A DNA stretch of 64,000 bases from Candidatus Parvarchaeota archaeon (GTDB taxonomy: Archaea; Nanobdellota; Nanobdellia; CSSed11-243R1): positions 35,633-99,632 of the forward strand of contig WALP01000002.1 in assembly GCA_015522785.1 (NCBI GenBank). The letters are read 5' to 3'. The notes under the pieces are model-generated. The model was not told the origin of the DNA. It was given only the letters and a program-made list of their open reading frames with translations, and ran no database searches. The translations under genes and the position numbers were made by a program. Below are positions 44,260 to 52,178 of this stretch, piece after piece (the stretch's first letter is position 1; the number at the start of each line of letters is the position of its first letter).

Positions 44260-45621
44260 ATGGAAATAAATGCCGCATATGAAATTAAAGCTAAGTCTAA
44301 ACTATTGATTATACTCAAAAAAAATAAAGAAGAGAGAATAGATATCCTAAATGGCAATCAAAATGCAGAAAGAGTTGTAGAATTAAGTACTAAATTTTCG
44401 GCAGAAGATTTAAGAAAAGCAGGTGCAAAAGCCATCAGTCTCGCCAAGCAGCTCAAAGTGGATGAAATAACAATCATAATTCCAAGCATCAAAGATTATG
44501 AAATAGCAGGACAAAGCGTGTCTGAAGGAATTATATTAGCAGATTATGACTTTGACAAATTCAAATCCAAAAAGGATGACAAAAAGATAAAAAAAGTTTT
44601 GATAGTAACATCCCACCCAATTAAAGTTGAAAAGGGAATTCAAAAAGGGAAAATTATTGGAAAATATGTATGCTGCGCAAGGGATTTGGTAAACAACCCT
44701 TCAAATCACGCAACTCCTTCCAAACTCGCAAAAAAAATAAAGGATATTTCAAAAATCAATAAACTAAAGGTAAAAGTATACAACGAAAAGGAAATGCAAA
44801 AAATGAAAATGGGTTGCCTGCTTGGCGTCGCGCAAGGCAGTAGCAAAGAACCAAAAATGATTGTTATTGAATATTGGGGAAATAAAAAAAGCAAAGAGTT
44901 TTATTCCCTTGTTGGCAAGGGAGTCACATTTGATTCCGGCGGAATTTCGCTAAAGCCTTCTGATAGAATGAATGAAATGAAAGGGGACATGGCTGGCGGG
45001 GCTGCCGTGGCGTGTGGAATAAACGCAATTGCAAAACTCAAACTCCCCGTAAATGTTATGGGTGTAATACCTTGCGTCGAGAATATGCCGGGTGGAAATG
45101 CAATGAAACCGGGCGACGTACTGACTTCCATGTCCGGAAAGACAGTCGAGGTTATGAACACCGACGCGGAAGGAAGGCTTGCCCTTGCGGACGCGATTTA
45201 TTTTATATCCAAAAAGAAGCCAAAGGCAATAATGGACATTGCAACTCTGACTGGCGCATGTGTGGTTGCATTAGGTTATAACGTTGCAGGAATTATGGGC
45301 AACAATGAAAATCTCTTAAAATCGGTTTTTAACGCAGGTGCCAAAACAAATGAAAAGGTGTGGAATCTACCATTATTTGATGAGTATAGTAACGCGATAA
45401 AAAGCAACATTGCCGACATAAAGAACATAGGCTACGAAGGCGGAGCGGCGGGAGCAATCACGGCGGCGGCGTTCCTGAAGGAATTTGTCGGTAAAACCCC
45501 TTGGGTGCACATCGATATGGCAGGAACATTTTGGGCAAAGGAAAACAAGGATTACTTGAAAAAAGGCGCGACAGGGTGGGGAGTAAGACTTTTTGTGGAA
45601 TTGTTTAATTCCCTATCCTAA
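44260..45621 (+). CDS. pepA: Leucyl aminopeptidase, family M17
   Basis: 453 residues from ATG 44260, preceded by GAGGAGTGAAAGAA; a longer frame would overlap the ferredoxin. 'GKGVTFDSGGISLKP' and 'NTDAEGRLALADA' carry the two-zinc site. It releases N-terminal residues from peptides. The tail overlaps convergently with the next gene by 17 bases. Confidence 0.95.
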   Translation: MEINAAYEIKAKSKLLIILKKNKEERIDILNGNQNAERVVELSTKFSAEDLRKAGAKAISLAKQLKVDEITIIIPSIKDYEIAGQSVSEGIILADYDFDKFKSKKDDKKIKKVLIVTSHPIKVEKGIQKGKIIGKYVCCARDLVNNPSNHATPSKLAKKIKDISKINKLKVKVYNEKEMQKMKMGCLLGVAQGSSKEPKMIVIEYWGNKKSKEFYSLVGKGVTFDSGGISLKPSDRMNEMKGDMAGGAAVACGINAIAKLKLPVNVMGVIPCVENMPGGNAMKPGDVLTSMSGKTVEVMNTDAEGRLALADAIYFISKKKPKAIMDIATLTGACVVALGYNVAGIMGNNENLLKSVFNAGAKTNEKVWNLPLFDEYSNAIKSNIADIKNIGYEGGAAGAITAAAFLKEFVGKTPWVHIDMAGTFWAKENKDYLKKGATGWGVRLFVELFNSLS

Positions 45622-45793
45622 TTTTTTTTCTGTATAAAGAGCATATAATCATCACCCACATAAACAAATTAACAGGCGACACAAAACATAGAATTGCAAT
45701 TAAAAGTGCGTGCCACTTATCCTTTTGAAGAAAATCAACTATGTCATCACCTAAATTTGCGCATAATCTAAACCACTTTTTCAATGAAATCAC
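45605..45793 (-). CDS. Small membrane protein
   Basis: 62 residues with one or two hydrophobic segments ('LLIAILCFVSPVNLFMWVMI'), start overlapping the upstream gene by 4 bases (ATGA-type). No family recognised. Its start is coupled to the phosphoesterase-like gene, suggesting a pair. Confidence 0.55.
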   Translation of the reverse strand: MISLKKWFRLCANLGDDIVDFLQKDKWHALLIAILCFVSPVNLFMWVMIICSLYRKKIRIGN

Positions 45794-46641
45794 CTGGAGA
45801 ATTCCTTCCTTAAGATATCAACTGAAAAATATATTAATATTGCCAGCAGAGTTGCCTTGCAAACTATAAAAAAAGTTGGGATTAAGTTCAAATCAACTTG
45901 ACGAGGTATATGCCCTAAGGATACATCTATTCCGTTGCCGGATACACAAACTCTTGTGTACGTAACATTGTTATCATTACCCAAATTCACATACTTTACC
46001 CCTTCTTTTTCAAAAACAAAGTCTTTTTCATTTGATGAAATTACAAGAGTGACATTTTTCTCCCTGAACAAATAATCTAAAAGTTTCCCGTCTGGTGTTT
46101 CATACTTGCTCTCTGACGGATTTATTATAGGATTATTCATTATTATTACTTTATTTTTAGCATTATCTGAAAGGGATTTATTCAACCAATTATACTGGTC
46201 TATATCAATGCTCCCCAAGCTGTTGTCTAATATAATAAACAATGAATTTGAAGTATTAAACGAAAAATAAGGATTACCAAAAATCGATTTAAACATTAAA
46301 TCACTCCCATATGGGCTTTCGCTGCTGCCTATCCCAAAAATAGTAGGAACATCATATCTCCTTGCGTTGTGAACAAATTGAGAATACTCTTCGATTATAC
46401 CTTCGTCTATGAAGTTTCCATCTATCACAACAAATGAGGAATCACCACTTAAATTCAAAAAATGGTTGAATATATATATATCTCCGTTAATGTTGCCTAT
46501 TACGGAAAAGCAATAGTTTGAATCATTTTTTATATCACTTATCTGATGATTATTCCAATTGTTAGCCGGAGGGATATAACCTATTACAATAATACTCACA
46601 AGAATAGCTACAACAAGCACCATCATCCATTTATTTTCCAT
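45790..46641 (-). CDS. Membrane-anchored, apparently inactive calcineurin-like phosphoesterase
   Basis: 283 residues from ATG 46641; a TATA ACTTTTAAAT at 46671-46680 supports it over an in-frame start at 46713. Membrane helices at ~5-22 and ~258-275. The order of segments matches metallophosphoesterases, but the metal residues are changed: 'SVIGNING' for GDxH, 'VVIDGNFID' for GDxxD, 'FGIGSSESP' for GNHE, 'IIMNNPI' for the late His. Such a protein would bind no metal pair and may be a structural or sensing relative. Confidence 0.65.
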   Translation of the reverse strand: MENKWMMVLVVAILVSIIVIGYIPPANNWNNHQISDIKNDSNYCFSVIGNINGDIYIFNHFLNLSGDSSFVVIDGNFIDEGIIEEYSQFVHNARRYDVPTIFGIGSSESPYGSDLMFKSIFGNPYFSFNTSNSLFIILDNSLGSIDIDQYNWLNKSLSDNAKNKVIIMNNPIINPSESKYETPDGKLLDYLFREKNVTLVISSNEKDFVFEKEGVKYVNLGNDNNVTYTRVCVSGNGIDVSLGHIPRQVDLNLIPTFFIVCKATLLAILIYFSVDILRKEFSR

Positions 46642-46700
46642 TTTCAGCAATATTCTAAATAAGGACACAAATTTAAAAGTTATGAAACTACTAAAAAAAT

Positions 46701-46950
46701 CCTTTCTTTCCAAGAAAAAGTGTTCGAGTCTTTTTGAAAAAGCCCGACAGAAAACTTTCTCTTAGTGCAGCTTCTCTTTTCTAAAGAGAAGATGCTTCTT
46801 TTGGTAAAGCTTTTCCAACACCCTTCTTAGAAAGAAGCATACGGAAGAAACCCCGCTTTCTTTCTCTTAGCCCATGTTCTCTTTCTTTTAAGAAGGAGAA
46901 AAATTTTTTCTTTTCCGGACGCGCTTTTCTTTTTTCTAAAAAGAAAAGGG
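46701..46950. repeat. Cluster of Y-R-R elements between tRNA-Pro and 46641
   Basis: Four clear elements and one partial. Minus: 46754-46803 (CTTCTCTTT / AAAAGAGAAG / CTGCACTAA / GAGAAAG), 46856-46903 (spacer CATGGGCTAA, purines GAGAAAGAAAG), 46904-46950 (CTTTTCTTTTT, spacer CGCGTCCGG, purines). Plus: 46821-46850 (CCCTTCTT / AGAAAGAAG / CATAC / GGAAGAAA). Partial: CCTTTCTTT...AAGAAAAAG at 46701-46720. No protein-coding or tRNA sequence that I can support lies in the cluster. Confidence 0.8.
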
Positions 46951-46976
46951 TGTTAGTGGGGCCGCCGAGATTTGAA

Positions 46977-47033
46977 TTCCCGGACCATGCCAACTTCTTT
47001 TCCGTTGACGCTTTTCTTTTAAGAAAAGGGTCA
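46977..47033 (-). other. tRNA-Pro intron 3 (53/54), Y-R-R element
   Basis: CCCTTTTCTT, purine copy AAAAGAAAAG, spacer CGTCAAC, second copy GGAAAAGAAG. Sits between T stem and T loop, unlike the 59/60 introns of Ser, Asp and Tyr; border uncertain by one base. Confidence 0.75.
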
Positions 47034-47049
47034 CTCGGGACCACGTGCA

Positions 47050-47094
47050 TTCCAGGGTTTCTTTGGTTGAGCTTTCTTTCCCAAAGAAAGATCA
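47050..47094 (-). other. tRNA-Pro intron 2 (37/38), Y-R-R element
   Basis: TCTTTCTTTGGG, purine copy AAAGAAAG, spacer CTCAACC, second copy AAAGAAA, ending CCCTGG. Canonical intron position. Confidence 0.75.
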
Positions 47095-47118
47095 CCCCAG
47101 GCACGCATCCTAGACCAA

Positions 47119-47173
47119 GTTGTCTGCTCTTTTCTCCCTCTTTTGGTAGAGCTTTTCTCGGGAGAAAAGGCCT
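47119..47173 (-). other. tRNA-Pro intron 1 (D loop), Y-R-R element
   Basis: CCTTTTCTCCC, purine copy GAGAAAAG, spacer CTCTACCAAAAGAG, second copy GGAGAAAAGAG. ACCAAAA-class spacer. Confidence 0.78.
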
Positions 47174-47220
47174 CTAGACCACGGCCCCACAGTTAAATTA
47201 AAGAACAAATTATTTTAAAA

Positions 47221-47472
47221 TTATTTTGGAACAACAATTTCAAGATGAGAAGATGTCCACCGATATAAAATTCCATTTTCGTATACAAAAACTTTATCTT
47301 CCATAACCAAGGGATTCTGTCCGTATTTCATTTTGTCTCTAATTAGCCCCATTAAATCTGTAGAAATATAATATTCTCCATATATGGGCAGCTCTTTTTT
47401 TCTTCCGAAAATATTTACTTCAACATTGCTTCTCTTAGAGAATAAGTCGTCAATTGAAGAAGTGTTACCCAT
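47221..47472 (-). CDS. Small hypothetical protein, beta-rich
   Basis: 83 residues, soluble, strand-rich in its second half ('KVFVYENGILYRWTSSHLEI'). No family recognised. Lies 2 bases after the Hel308 gene on the same strand, so probably co-transcribed with it. Its stop overlaps the TATA of tRNA-Pro. Confidence 0.6.
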   Translation of the reverse strand: MGNTSSIDDLFSKRSNVEVNIFGRKKELPIYGEYYISTDLMGLIRDKMKYGQNPLVMEDKVFVYENGILYRWTSSHLEIVVPK

Positions 47473-47474
47473 AC

Positions 47475-49619
47475 CTAAAAGTCATCAATCTTAGAATTTA
47501 AACTTTTCTTTGTTACTTGTCCCCTTATCTTTTCGGCAGTTTTTCTGCCGACAATAGATGCAAGCTTCTCAATCGGCGCCTTCTTGACGTCAGCGAGAGT
47601 TTTTATGCCGGCGCGGTAAAGCTTCCTCGCCCTGACTCTCCCAACGCCCTTGAGAGCGAGAAGATTAAGTAATTCTTCCTTTGCGCCGTTCTTCATCCTC
47701 AGGCGCAGCTTGTTAAGCGGAAGAAGCAAGTCCTTTACTTTCATTATTCTCGCGAGCTCGTAAGCGGAGTAAAGCAGCCAATCCGAGATATAAATCCTGT
47801 TTCTCAATACTCCCGGCGTCTCCTTGTATTCTTCCAGAATGGACGCGTCCGTTTTCTCGTTTATCCAGTCAAATAGCATCAATGATGTCTTAAAGGCGCG
47901 CACCCATACTTCATAATCCAAATCCCATGGGCTCGGCTCCTCAATTTCATCCGAAAAGTCAAGGTATTTGTTTTGGAGCTCTGTGAATTCCCTCGGCGAA
48001 ACCCTGAGCAAAGGAAACATCTCGTTGCACGAGCATATTGAGTGAATCCAGAACATCTCGTTTTTCCTTCCGGATTTTATTTTTTCTATCAGCAAGTGCG
48101 CGGACTCTGGGTCGATATACAGCTCGGCAACCCTCTTGCCAATTCGGGTTGGGAGCAATTTTTCTTTGGTGGAAGAAACAAAACCATATTTCAGAAGCAG
48201 TCCAATCACCTTGTCAAGCTTGACTTCAATTTTTCCCATATCGGCGTACTGCTGGGCGAAAAACGTCTTCGAGAAAAATTTCAACAGATTTTTTCTGCTC
48301 GAAACTTCCCCGCTCGCAATCAGTCCCAAAACCTGCATCCTCAAAATCGGTTCCGCGGAAAGCTTGGAATAAATTTCCTCCGGATTTCCTTTTACATACT
48401 TTTCAAAAATTTCATCCTTTTCAATTTCGGAGCGCGCAATCATAATCGCCCTGCCTTCTCTGTCAAACTTCGGGCGTCCAGCGCGTCCAAACATCTGCTG
48501 AACTTCAAGCACGGGCAGCCAGTTGCTTCCGTAGTCAGGGGAATATCTTTTAAGGTCTCTGACGAGAACTGTGTGGCTTGGAAGATTTACCCCGAAAGCA
48601 AGAGTCGGTGTCGCGGATATCAGTTTTATCAGTCCTTTCTTGAAAGCGTCTTCAATCATCCTTTGCTGCTTGCTAACAAGTCCGGCATGGTGAAAAGCCG
48701 TCCCGTGCTTAACACATTCACTCAAAATTTCGCATTGCCTCGTCGGCGACTCAAGAACATGCAGAATGTCATAACTCAACTTTTCAAGCTTTTCTCTTTC
48801 TTCTTCCGTCAGATATTTGTCGACTATTTTTTTGGCGTTCTTAGCGACTGCCTCGGCGTTCCTTCTACTCGAAAGGAAAACAAGAATCTGCTTTTTCATC
48901 TCAAGAGTGTCTTTTATTATTTGGTGCTCCGGCAGTTTTGCCTCCGGAAGTTTTTTTACCTTGTCCTCAAAGTAAAGTTTCCCGTCAAGGTAAACACCAT
49001 ACTCCAACTCCACAGGGCGATATGTGCTCCTCACAAGGCTGGCATTGAGCCATTCTGACAGCTCATCCGCGTTCTGTATTGTCGCGGATAGGGCTATAAG
49101 CTGGGCGTCCTTGCAGAACTCCTTAAGTCTCGTTATCAACACTTCAAGGGTAGGTCCCCTATCGGGCTGGTCAAGCACGTGTATTTCATCTATAACTATA
49201 GTGTTTACTTCGCGCAGCCAAGGCACATTGTGCCTCATAAGGGAATCCAGCTTCTCGTTCGAGCACACAATTATATCTGCCTTTTGAAGCCACGGGTCGC
49301 TCGAGTCAAAGTCACCTATCGACAGCATAACATTTAGAAAAGGATATCTTTCCTTGAACTCATTGTACTTCTCGGAAGCGAGAGACCTCAAGGGCGTCAG
49401 ATAAATTGCCTTTCCGCCTTTTGTCAAAATATTGTTGACAATCGCAATCTCGGCGACAAGAGTCTTACCGCTCGCGGTCGGGCTGGCTATAACTAAATTT
49501 TTGCCCTCAAGAAGTCCCTCGTTAATCGCAAGCTCCTGGGGGGGACGAAAACTTTCTATGTCTTTTAATCTATCATAGAGTTCTTTCGGGAGTTTATGCT
49601 TTATGTGTATCGGCTTCAC
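47475..49619 (-). CDS. hel308: Hel308/Hjm Ski2-like DNA helicase
   Basis: 714 residues. Motif I 'ASPTASGKT' near 45, DEIH in 'IVIDEIHVLD', motif III 'LIALSATIQN', motif VI 'QMFGRAGRPKFD'; ratchet domain and C-terminal helix-hairpin-helix ('LLALKGVGRVRARKLYRAG') follow. Hel308 unwinds 3'-5' at stalled forks. Full length. A long open frame on the opposite strand (48042-49058) is only a shadow. Confidence 0.96.
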   Translation of the reverse strand: MKPIHIKHKLPKELYDRLKDIESFRPPQELAINEGLLEGKNLVIASPTASGKTLVAEIAIVNNILTKGGKAIYLTPLRSLASEKYNEFKERYPFLNVMLSIGDFDSSDPWLQKADIIVCSNEKLDSLMRHNVPWLREVNTIVIDEIHVLDQPDRGPTLEVLITRLKEFCKDAQLIALSATIQNADELSEWLNASLVRSTYRPVELEYGVYLDGKLYFEDKVKKLPEAKLPEHQIIKDTLEMKKQILVFLSSRRNAEAVAKNAKKIVDKYLTEEEREKLEKLSYDILHVLESPTRQCEILSECVKHGTAFHHAGLVSKQQRMIEDAFKKGLIKLISATPTLAFGVNLPSHTVLVRDLKRYSPDYGSNWLPVLEVQQMFGRAGRPKFDREGRAIMIARSEIEKDEIFEKYVKGNPEEIYSKLSAEPILRMQVLGLIASGEVSSRKNLLKFFSKTFFAQQYADMGKIEVKLDKVIGLLLKYGFVSSTKEKLLPTRIGKRVAELYIDPESAHLLIEKIKSGRKNEMFWIHSICSCNEMFPLLRVSPREFTELQNKYLDFSDEIEEPSPWDLDYEVWVRAFKTSLMLFDWINEKTDASILEEYKETPGVLRNRIYISDWLLYSAYELARIMKVKDLLLPLNKLRLRMKNGAKEELLNLLALKGVGRVRARKLYRAGIKTLADVKKAPIEKLASIVGRKTAEKIRGQVTKKSLNSKIDDF

Positions 49620-49643
49620 AAACTAAGAAAATTTCGGCTATTT

Positions 49644-49985
49644 TTAATCTTTGGGGTATTGTCCAATAATGCCATATTTTTCCTTAAAAGTTAACAAATC
49701 AGGATAAGGTTCAAACAACACATTTCCATGACTGATATTAACATATAAAAAACCTTCATGAAGTCCTACGCTAACTTTGCCAACACTTACTTTCTGGTTC
49801 AAAGCGTCGATTACAAGAGTGTGCTTCCCAAATTTTAATCGGGTGTAGGATTTAATGAAATATTCTTTTTTAATTGGATTTATCAAAACGCTATCATCTT
49901 CACCAGCGATAATTACCTTTACAAAATTTTCGGGAAGTTCAACAATTGACTTGTCCGACGAGACAATTATTTCAAGCGTATCCAA
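49644..49985 (-). CDS. Hypothetical protein, beta-rich
   Basis: 113 residues, predicted mostly beta strands ('NFVKVIIAGEDDSVLINP', 'KHTLVIDALNQKVSVGKVSV'). No signal peptide. Start overlaps the phosphoesterase gene by 14 bases, and Hel308 follows 24 bases later. Some general likeness in composition to the 83-residue protein at 47221. Unknown function. Confidence 0.6.
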   Translation of the reverse strand: MDTLEIIVSSDKSIVELPENFVKVIIAGEDDSVLINPIKKEYFIKSYTRLKFGKHTLVIDALNQKVSVGKVSVGLHEGFLYVNISHGNVLFEPYPDLLTFKEKYGIIGQYPKD

Positions 49986-50820
49986 CTAATTCACCTTTGA
50001 TAGCAGTTGCTCTTGATAATCCATCTGAACCTTTTTCAAGGGCAAACAATTCATTTTTAACCTTTCCCCGTCTCAAATAAGATTCACTTATTGAAAGCGA
50101 ACCGTTCGCAAGAACAGAGAGGTTATATATCCCTCCAAGAACAGTATCTTTATTCAACGTAAATGGCGGAAGGACAATGGATACCACAGGCACACTTCCG
50201 TTTGCAAAATGCACTTCCTGTGTATCCACACTTATGTACTTGCTATGTGTATGCCCGCCTATAGCATAAATAACATCCACATCCGGAAATTCTTTCTTTA
50301 TTTCCCCAATCAATTTTATATCATAACCCTTGTGGAAGTACAAAGGGTAGTGACGTAATGCAACTGCAACATCGCCGATGTCTGATTCCACCACGAGATA
50401 ATACATCAAATTTTCATTAATAGGATGTACAAACTTCATATCAGATTTAGGACCAAATCTCCCATAACCCCATTTAGTTAAAGCTGGCTGTAACCTATTA
50501 AGATTCTGACTGTAAAAATTTGGAACACCCTTTTTGTAATAGCTTTTTATTACTCTATACTCATCCCCAAGATTATCTTTAATTACGCTCATGTCATGAT
50601 TCCCAAGTATTGAAACAAAAGGAATATCAATGTCACGAACTGCATCTGCAATTCTACGCGCATATTTCCCCTCGTTGTCGCCTCCATTGATAACATAATC
50701 ATAATCCCCATACATCAACAATTCCGAAAGGGTTGGAACAGCATCCTTTCTTGAAACGCTTACATGAGTATCAGAAAAGAAGCCAATTTTTAGAAGTTCA
50801 TCGAGTTCATCGCCATCCAC
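49972..50820 (-). CDS. Calcineurin-like metallophosphoesterase
   Basis: 282 residues. Full metal site: 'FFSDTHVS' (DxH), 'NGGDNEG' (GD), 'LGNHDMS' (GNHD), 'RHYPLYF' and 'GGHTHSKY' (GHxH). A phosphodiesterase or phosphatase, cytoplasmic, of unknown substrate. It contrasts with the residue-depleted relative at 45790. Head of an operon reaching Hel308. Confidence 0.93.
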   Translation of the reverse strand: MDGDELDELLKIGFFSDTHVSVSRKDAVPTLSELLMYGDYDYVINGGDNEGKYARRIADAVRDIDIPFVSILGNHDMSVIKDNLGDEYRVIKSYYKKGVPNFYSQNLNRLQPALTKWGYGRFGPKSDMKFVHPINENLMYYLVVESDIGDVAVALRHYPLYFHKGYDIKLIGEIKKEFPDVDVIYAIGGHTHSKYISVDTQEVHFANGSVPVVSIVLPPFTLNKDTVLGGIYNLSVLANGSLSISESYLRRGKVKNELFALEKGSDGLSRATAIKGELVGYA

Positions 50821-50889
50821 TAAAACACCTCCTTAATTTTTATACACACTCGTTGTTTATATTTTTACCTCAAATTTTTCAAGAACAAT

Positions 50890-52149
50890 ATGGTAAGTTT
50901 TTTAATTAACAACTTGTTAAAAAATAACATGAAATCTAACTTAAAAATGGCAAAAAAAGCACAATATGCCGCAACAATTATTTTGATTGGTATGGCTGCG
51001 TTGTTTGTAATTTATACAATTTTAGCTTATCCAGAGGAAAAAGCAAGAATTCTCAATATAACTATTCCCAATGAAACAAATATATCTACTTCCCCTCTCG
51101 GAGAAGGAACAAGTTTAATATTCAGCAGCGGGGAAATAAGTGAAATCGGAAGGTCATCTGGGGAAACTGTGTTCTCTTTCGGAATGCCAAATGCTTACGT
51201 AGCATACCCTGTTGATGAAAAAATTATAGATGATAGTAATATCTCCCTAAGAGCATCTGTACTAAAAGGGAGCATATCTTATTTTTCAGCAGATAATATA
51301 AACCTAGAAAACACAAAAGATGTGTTGATAAAATTAAATATAACTCAATTAAGCGGCAATCCAAAACTAATTGTGTTTCTTAACGGCTCAAGCATATTTG
51401 AGAATACCATCACAAACACAGGCGAAATAAACATTCGCGTGTCAAAAACACTGCTTGGCGAAAATAATCCCATTACATTGAAAGTCGAGCACAATGGCGC
51501 GTTTTGGACTACAAACACTCTAAATGCAAATGTCAAAATTGTACAGGAATATTACAACCCTATCAATGTAATAGATGAAAAATATATATCTCTTGGACAA
51601 ACAAATATAAAAGGAAATGAATTAAGCATATCTTTCATGCCAACTAAAGCCATTAGCGATGGAGATTTAATCGTCAAGGTCAACGGGAAAATTATATTCT
51701 CCGGAAAGGTAGAGGAAGGAAAAATATTCACCATAACCCAGAGATTTGATGAAAGCAATATTAAGGTTGGAGATAATACAATAACATTCGAAGCAGACAA
51801 AGGCGGAGTGTATAATCTAACAAATGTCAAATTTGAATTTGTTGCAGTTACCACACCCGCAACCAACAAAATTTATTCCTTTGACATCCCAAATAAGTAT
51901 TTAACATCTCAAAACGAGATTATACTTGGATTAAAAGTCGACAAGATTATAAAACCAGGATATATCTATGCAAAACTAGGAGACAAAGGACCTATTTATT
52001 ACTTTGAAGACAGCGACCTCGCTTCGGGTGCGTGGTCCTATGCTGTTCTTGACAAAACATACCTCAAAGAATTGGGGAACAAGCTTATAGTTGATTCTCC
52101 AAATGGAAGATATAGGTTAACAGGATTAGTGATAATCGCGAAGGAGTAG
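50890..52149 (+). CDS. Membrane-anchored surface protein, pilin-like N-terminus
   Basis: 419 residues. 'KMAKKAQYAATIILIGMAAL' at ~19-38 resembles the Lys-Lys-Ala-Gln signal/membrane start of archaeal pilin-type and surface proteins; the rest is beta-rich with N-glycosylation sites and three repeat-like units, each centred on a strand with '...I.VKVNGKIIF' type phrases. Start 50890 has a TATA-like TTTATATTTT ~30 bases upstream. Function unknown, extracellular. Confidence 0.7.
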   Translation: MVSFLINNLLKNNMKSNLKMAKKAQYAATIILIGMAALFVIYTILAYPEEKARILNITIPNETNISTSPLGEGTSLIFSSGEISEIGRSSGETVFSFGMPNAYVAYPVDEKIIDDSNISLRASVLKGSISYFSADNINLENTKDVLIKLNITQLSGNPKLIVFLNGSSIFENTITNTGEINIRVSKTLLGENNPITLKVEHNGAFWTTNTLNANVKIVQEYYNPINVIDEKYISLGQTNIKGNELSISFMPTKAISDGDLIVKVNGKIIFSGKVEEGKIFTITQRFDESNIKVGDNTITFEADKGGVYNLTNVKFEFVAVTTPATNKIYSFDIPNKYLTSQNEIILGLKVDKIIKPGYIYAKLGDKGPIYYFEDSDLASGAWSYAVLDKTYLKELGNKLIVDSPNGRYRLTGLVIIAKE

Positions 52150-52178
52150 AAGTATTAATTTAAATTTTTTGTATACTT

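Larger units (their letters stand above)
46957..47188 (-). tRNA. tRNA-Pro (GGG) with three introns
   Basis: Minus strand from 47188. Acceptor GGGGCCG/CGGCCCC, A73; 'TGGTCTAG' D arm as in archaeal tRNA-Pro; stem CGTGC/GCACG with loop beginning CTGGGG, anticodon GGG at 47098-47096. Introns: D loop (~47119-47173, 55 bases), 37/38 (~47050-47094, 45 bases) and at 53/54 just after T stem CCGAG (~46977-47033, 57 bases). Spliced length 75. No CCA encoded. TATA-like TTTTAAAA at ~47213-47220. Confidence 0.88.

Noticed and set aside
46721..46752. Decayed tRNA with GTTCGAGTC T-loop-like string
   Set aside because: No matching acceptor or anticodon arm could be found on either strand.
46701..46950. CRISPR array
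   Set aside because: The repeated units differ in sequence, orientation and spacing and have no regular repeat-spacer alternation.
46781..47177. Open frames across the tRNA-Pro and repeat cluster
   Set aside because: Same reason: stop-poor tracts in tRNA introns and repeats.
48042..49058. 338-codon open frame opposite hel308
   Set aside because: It lies wholly antisense to a well-conserved helicase, its translation is low in normal domain patterns, and it has no promoter or ribosome site.
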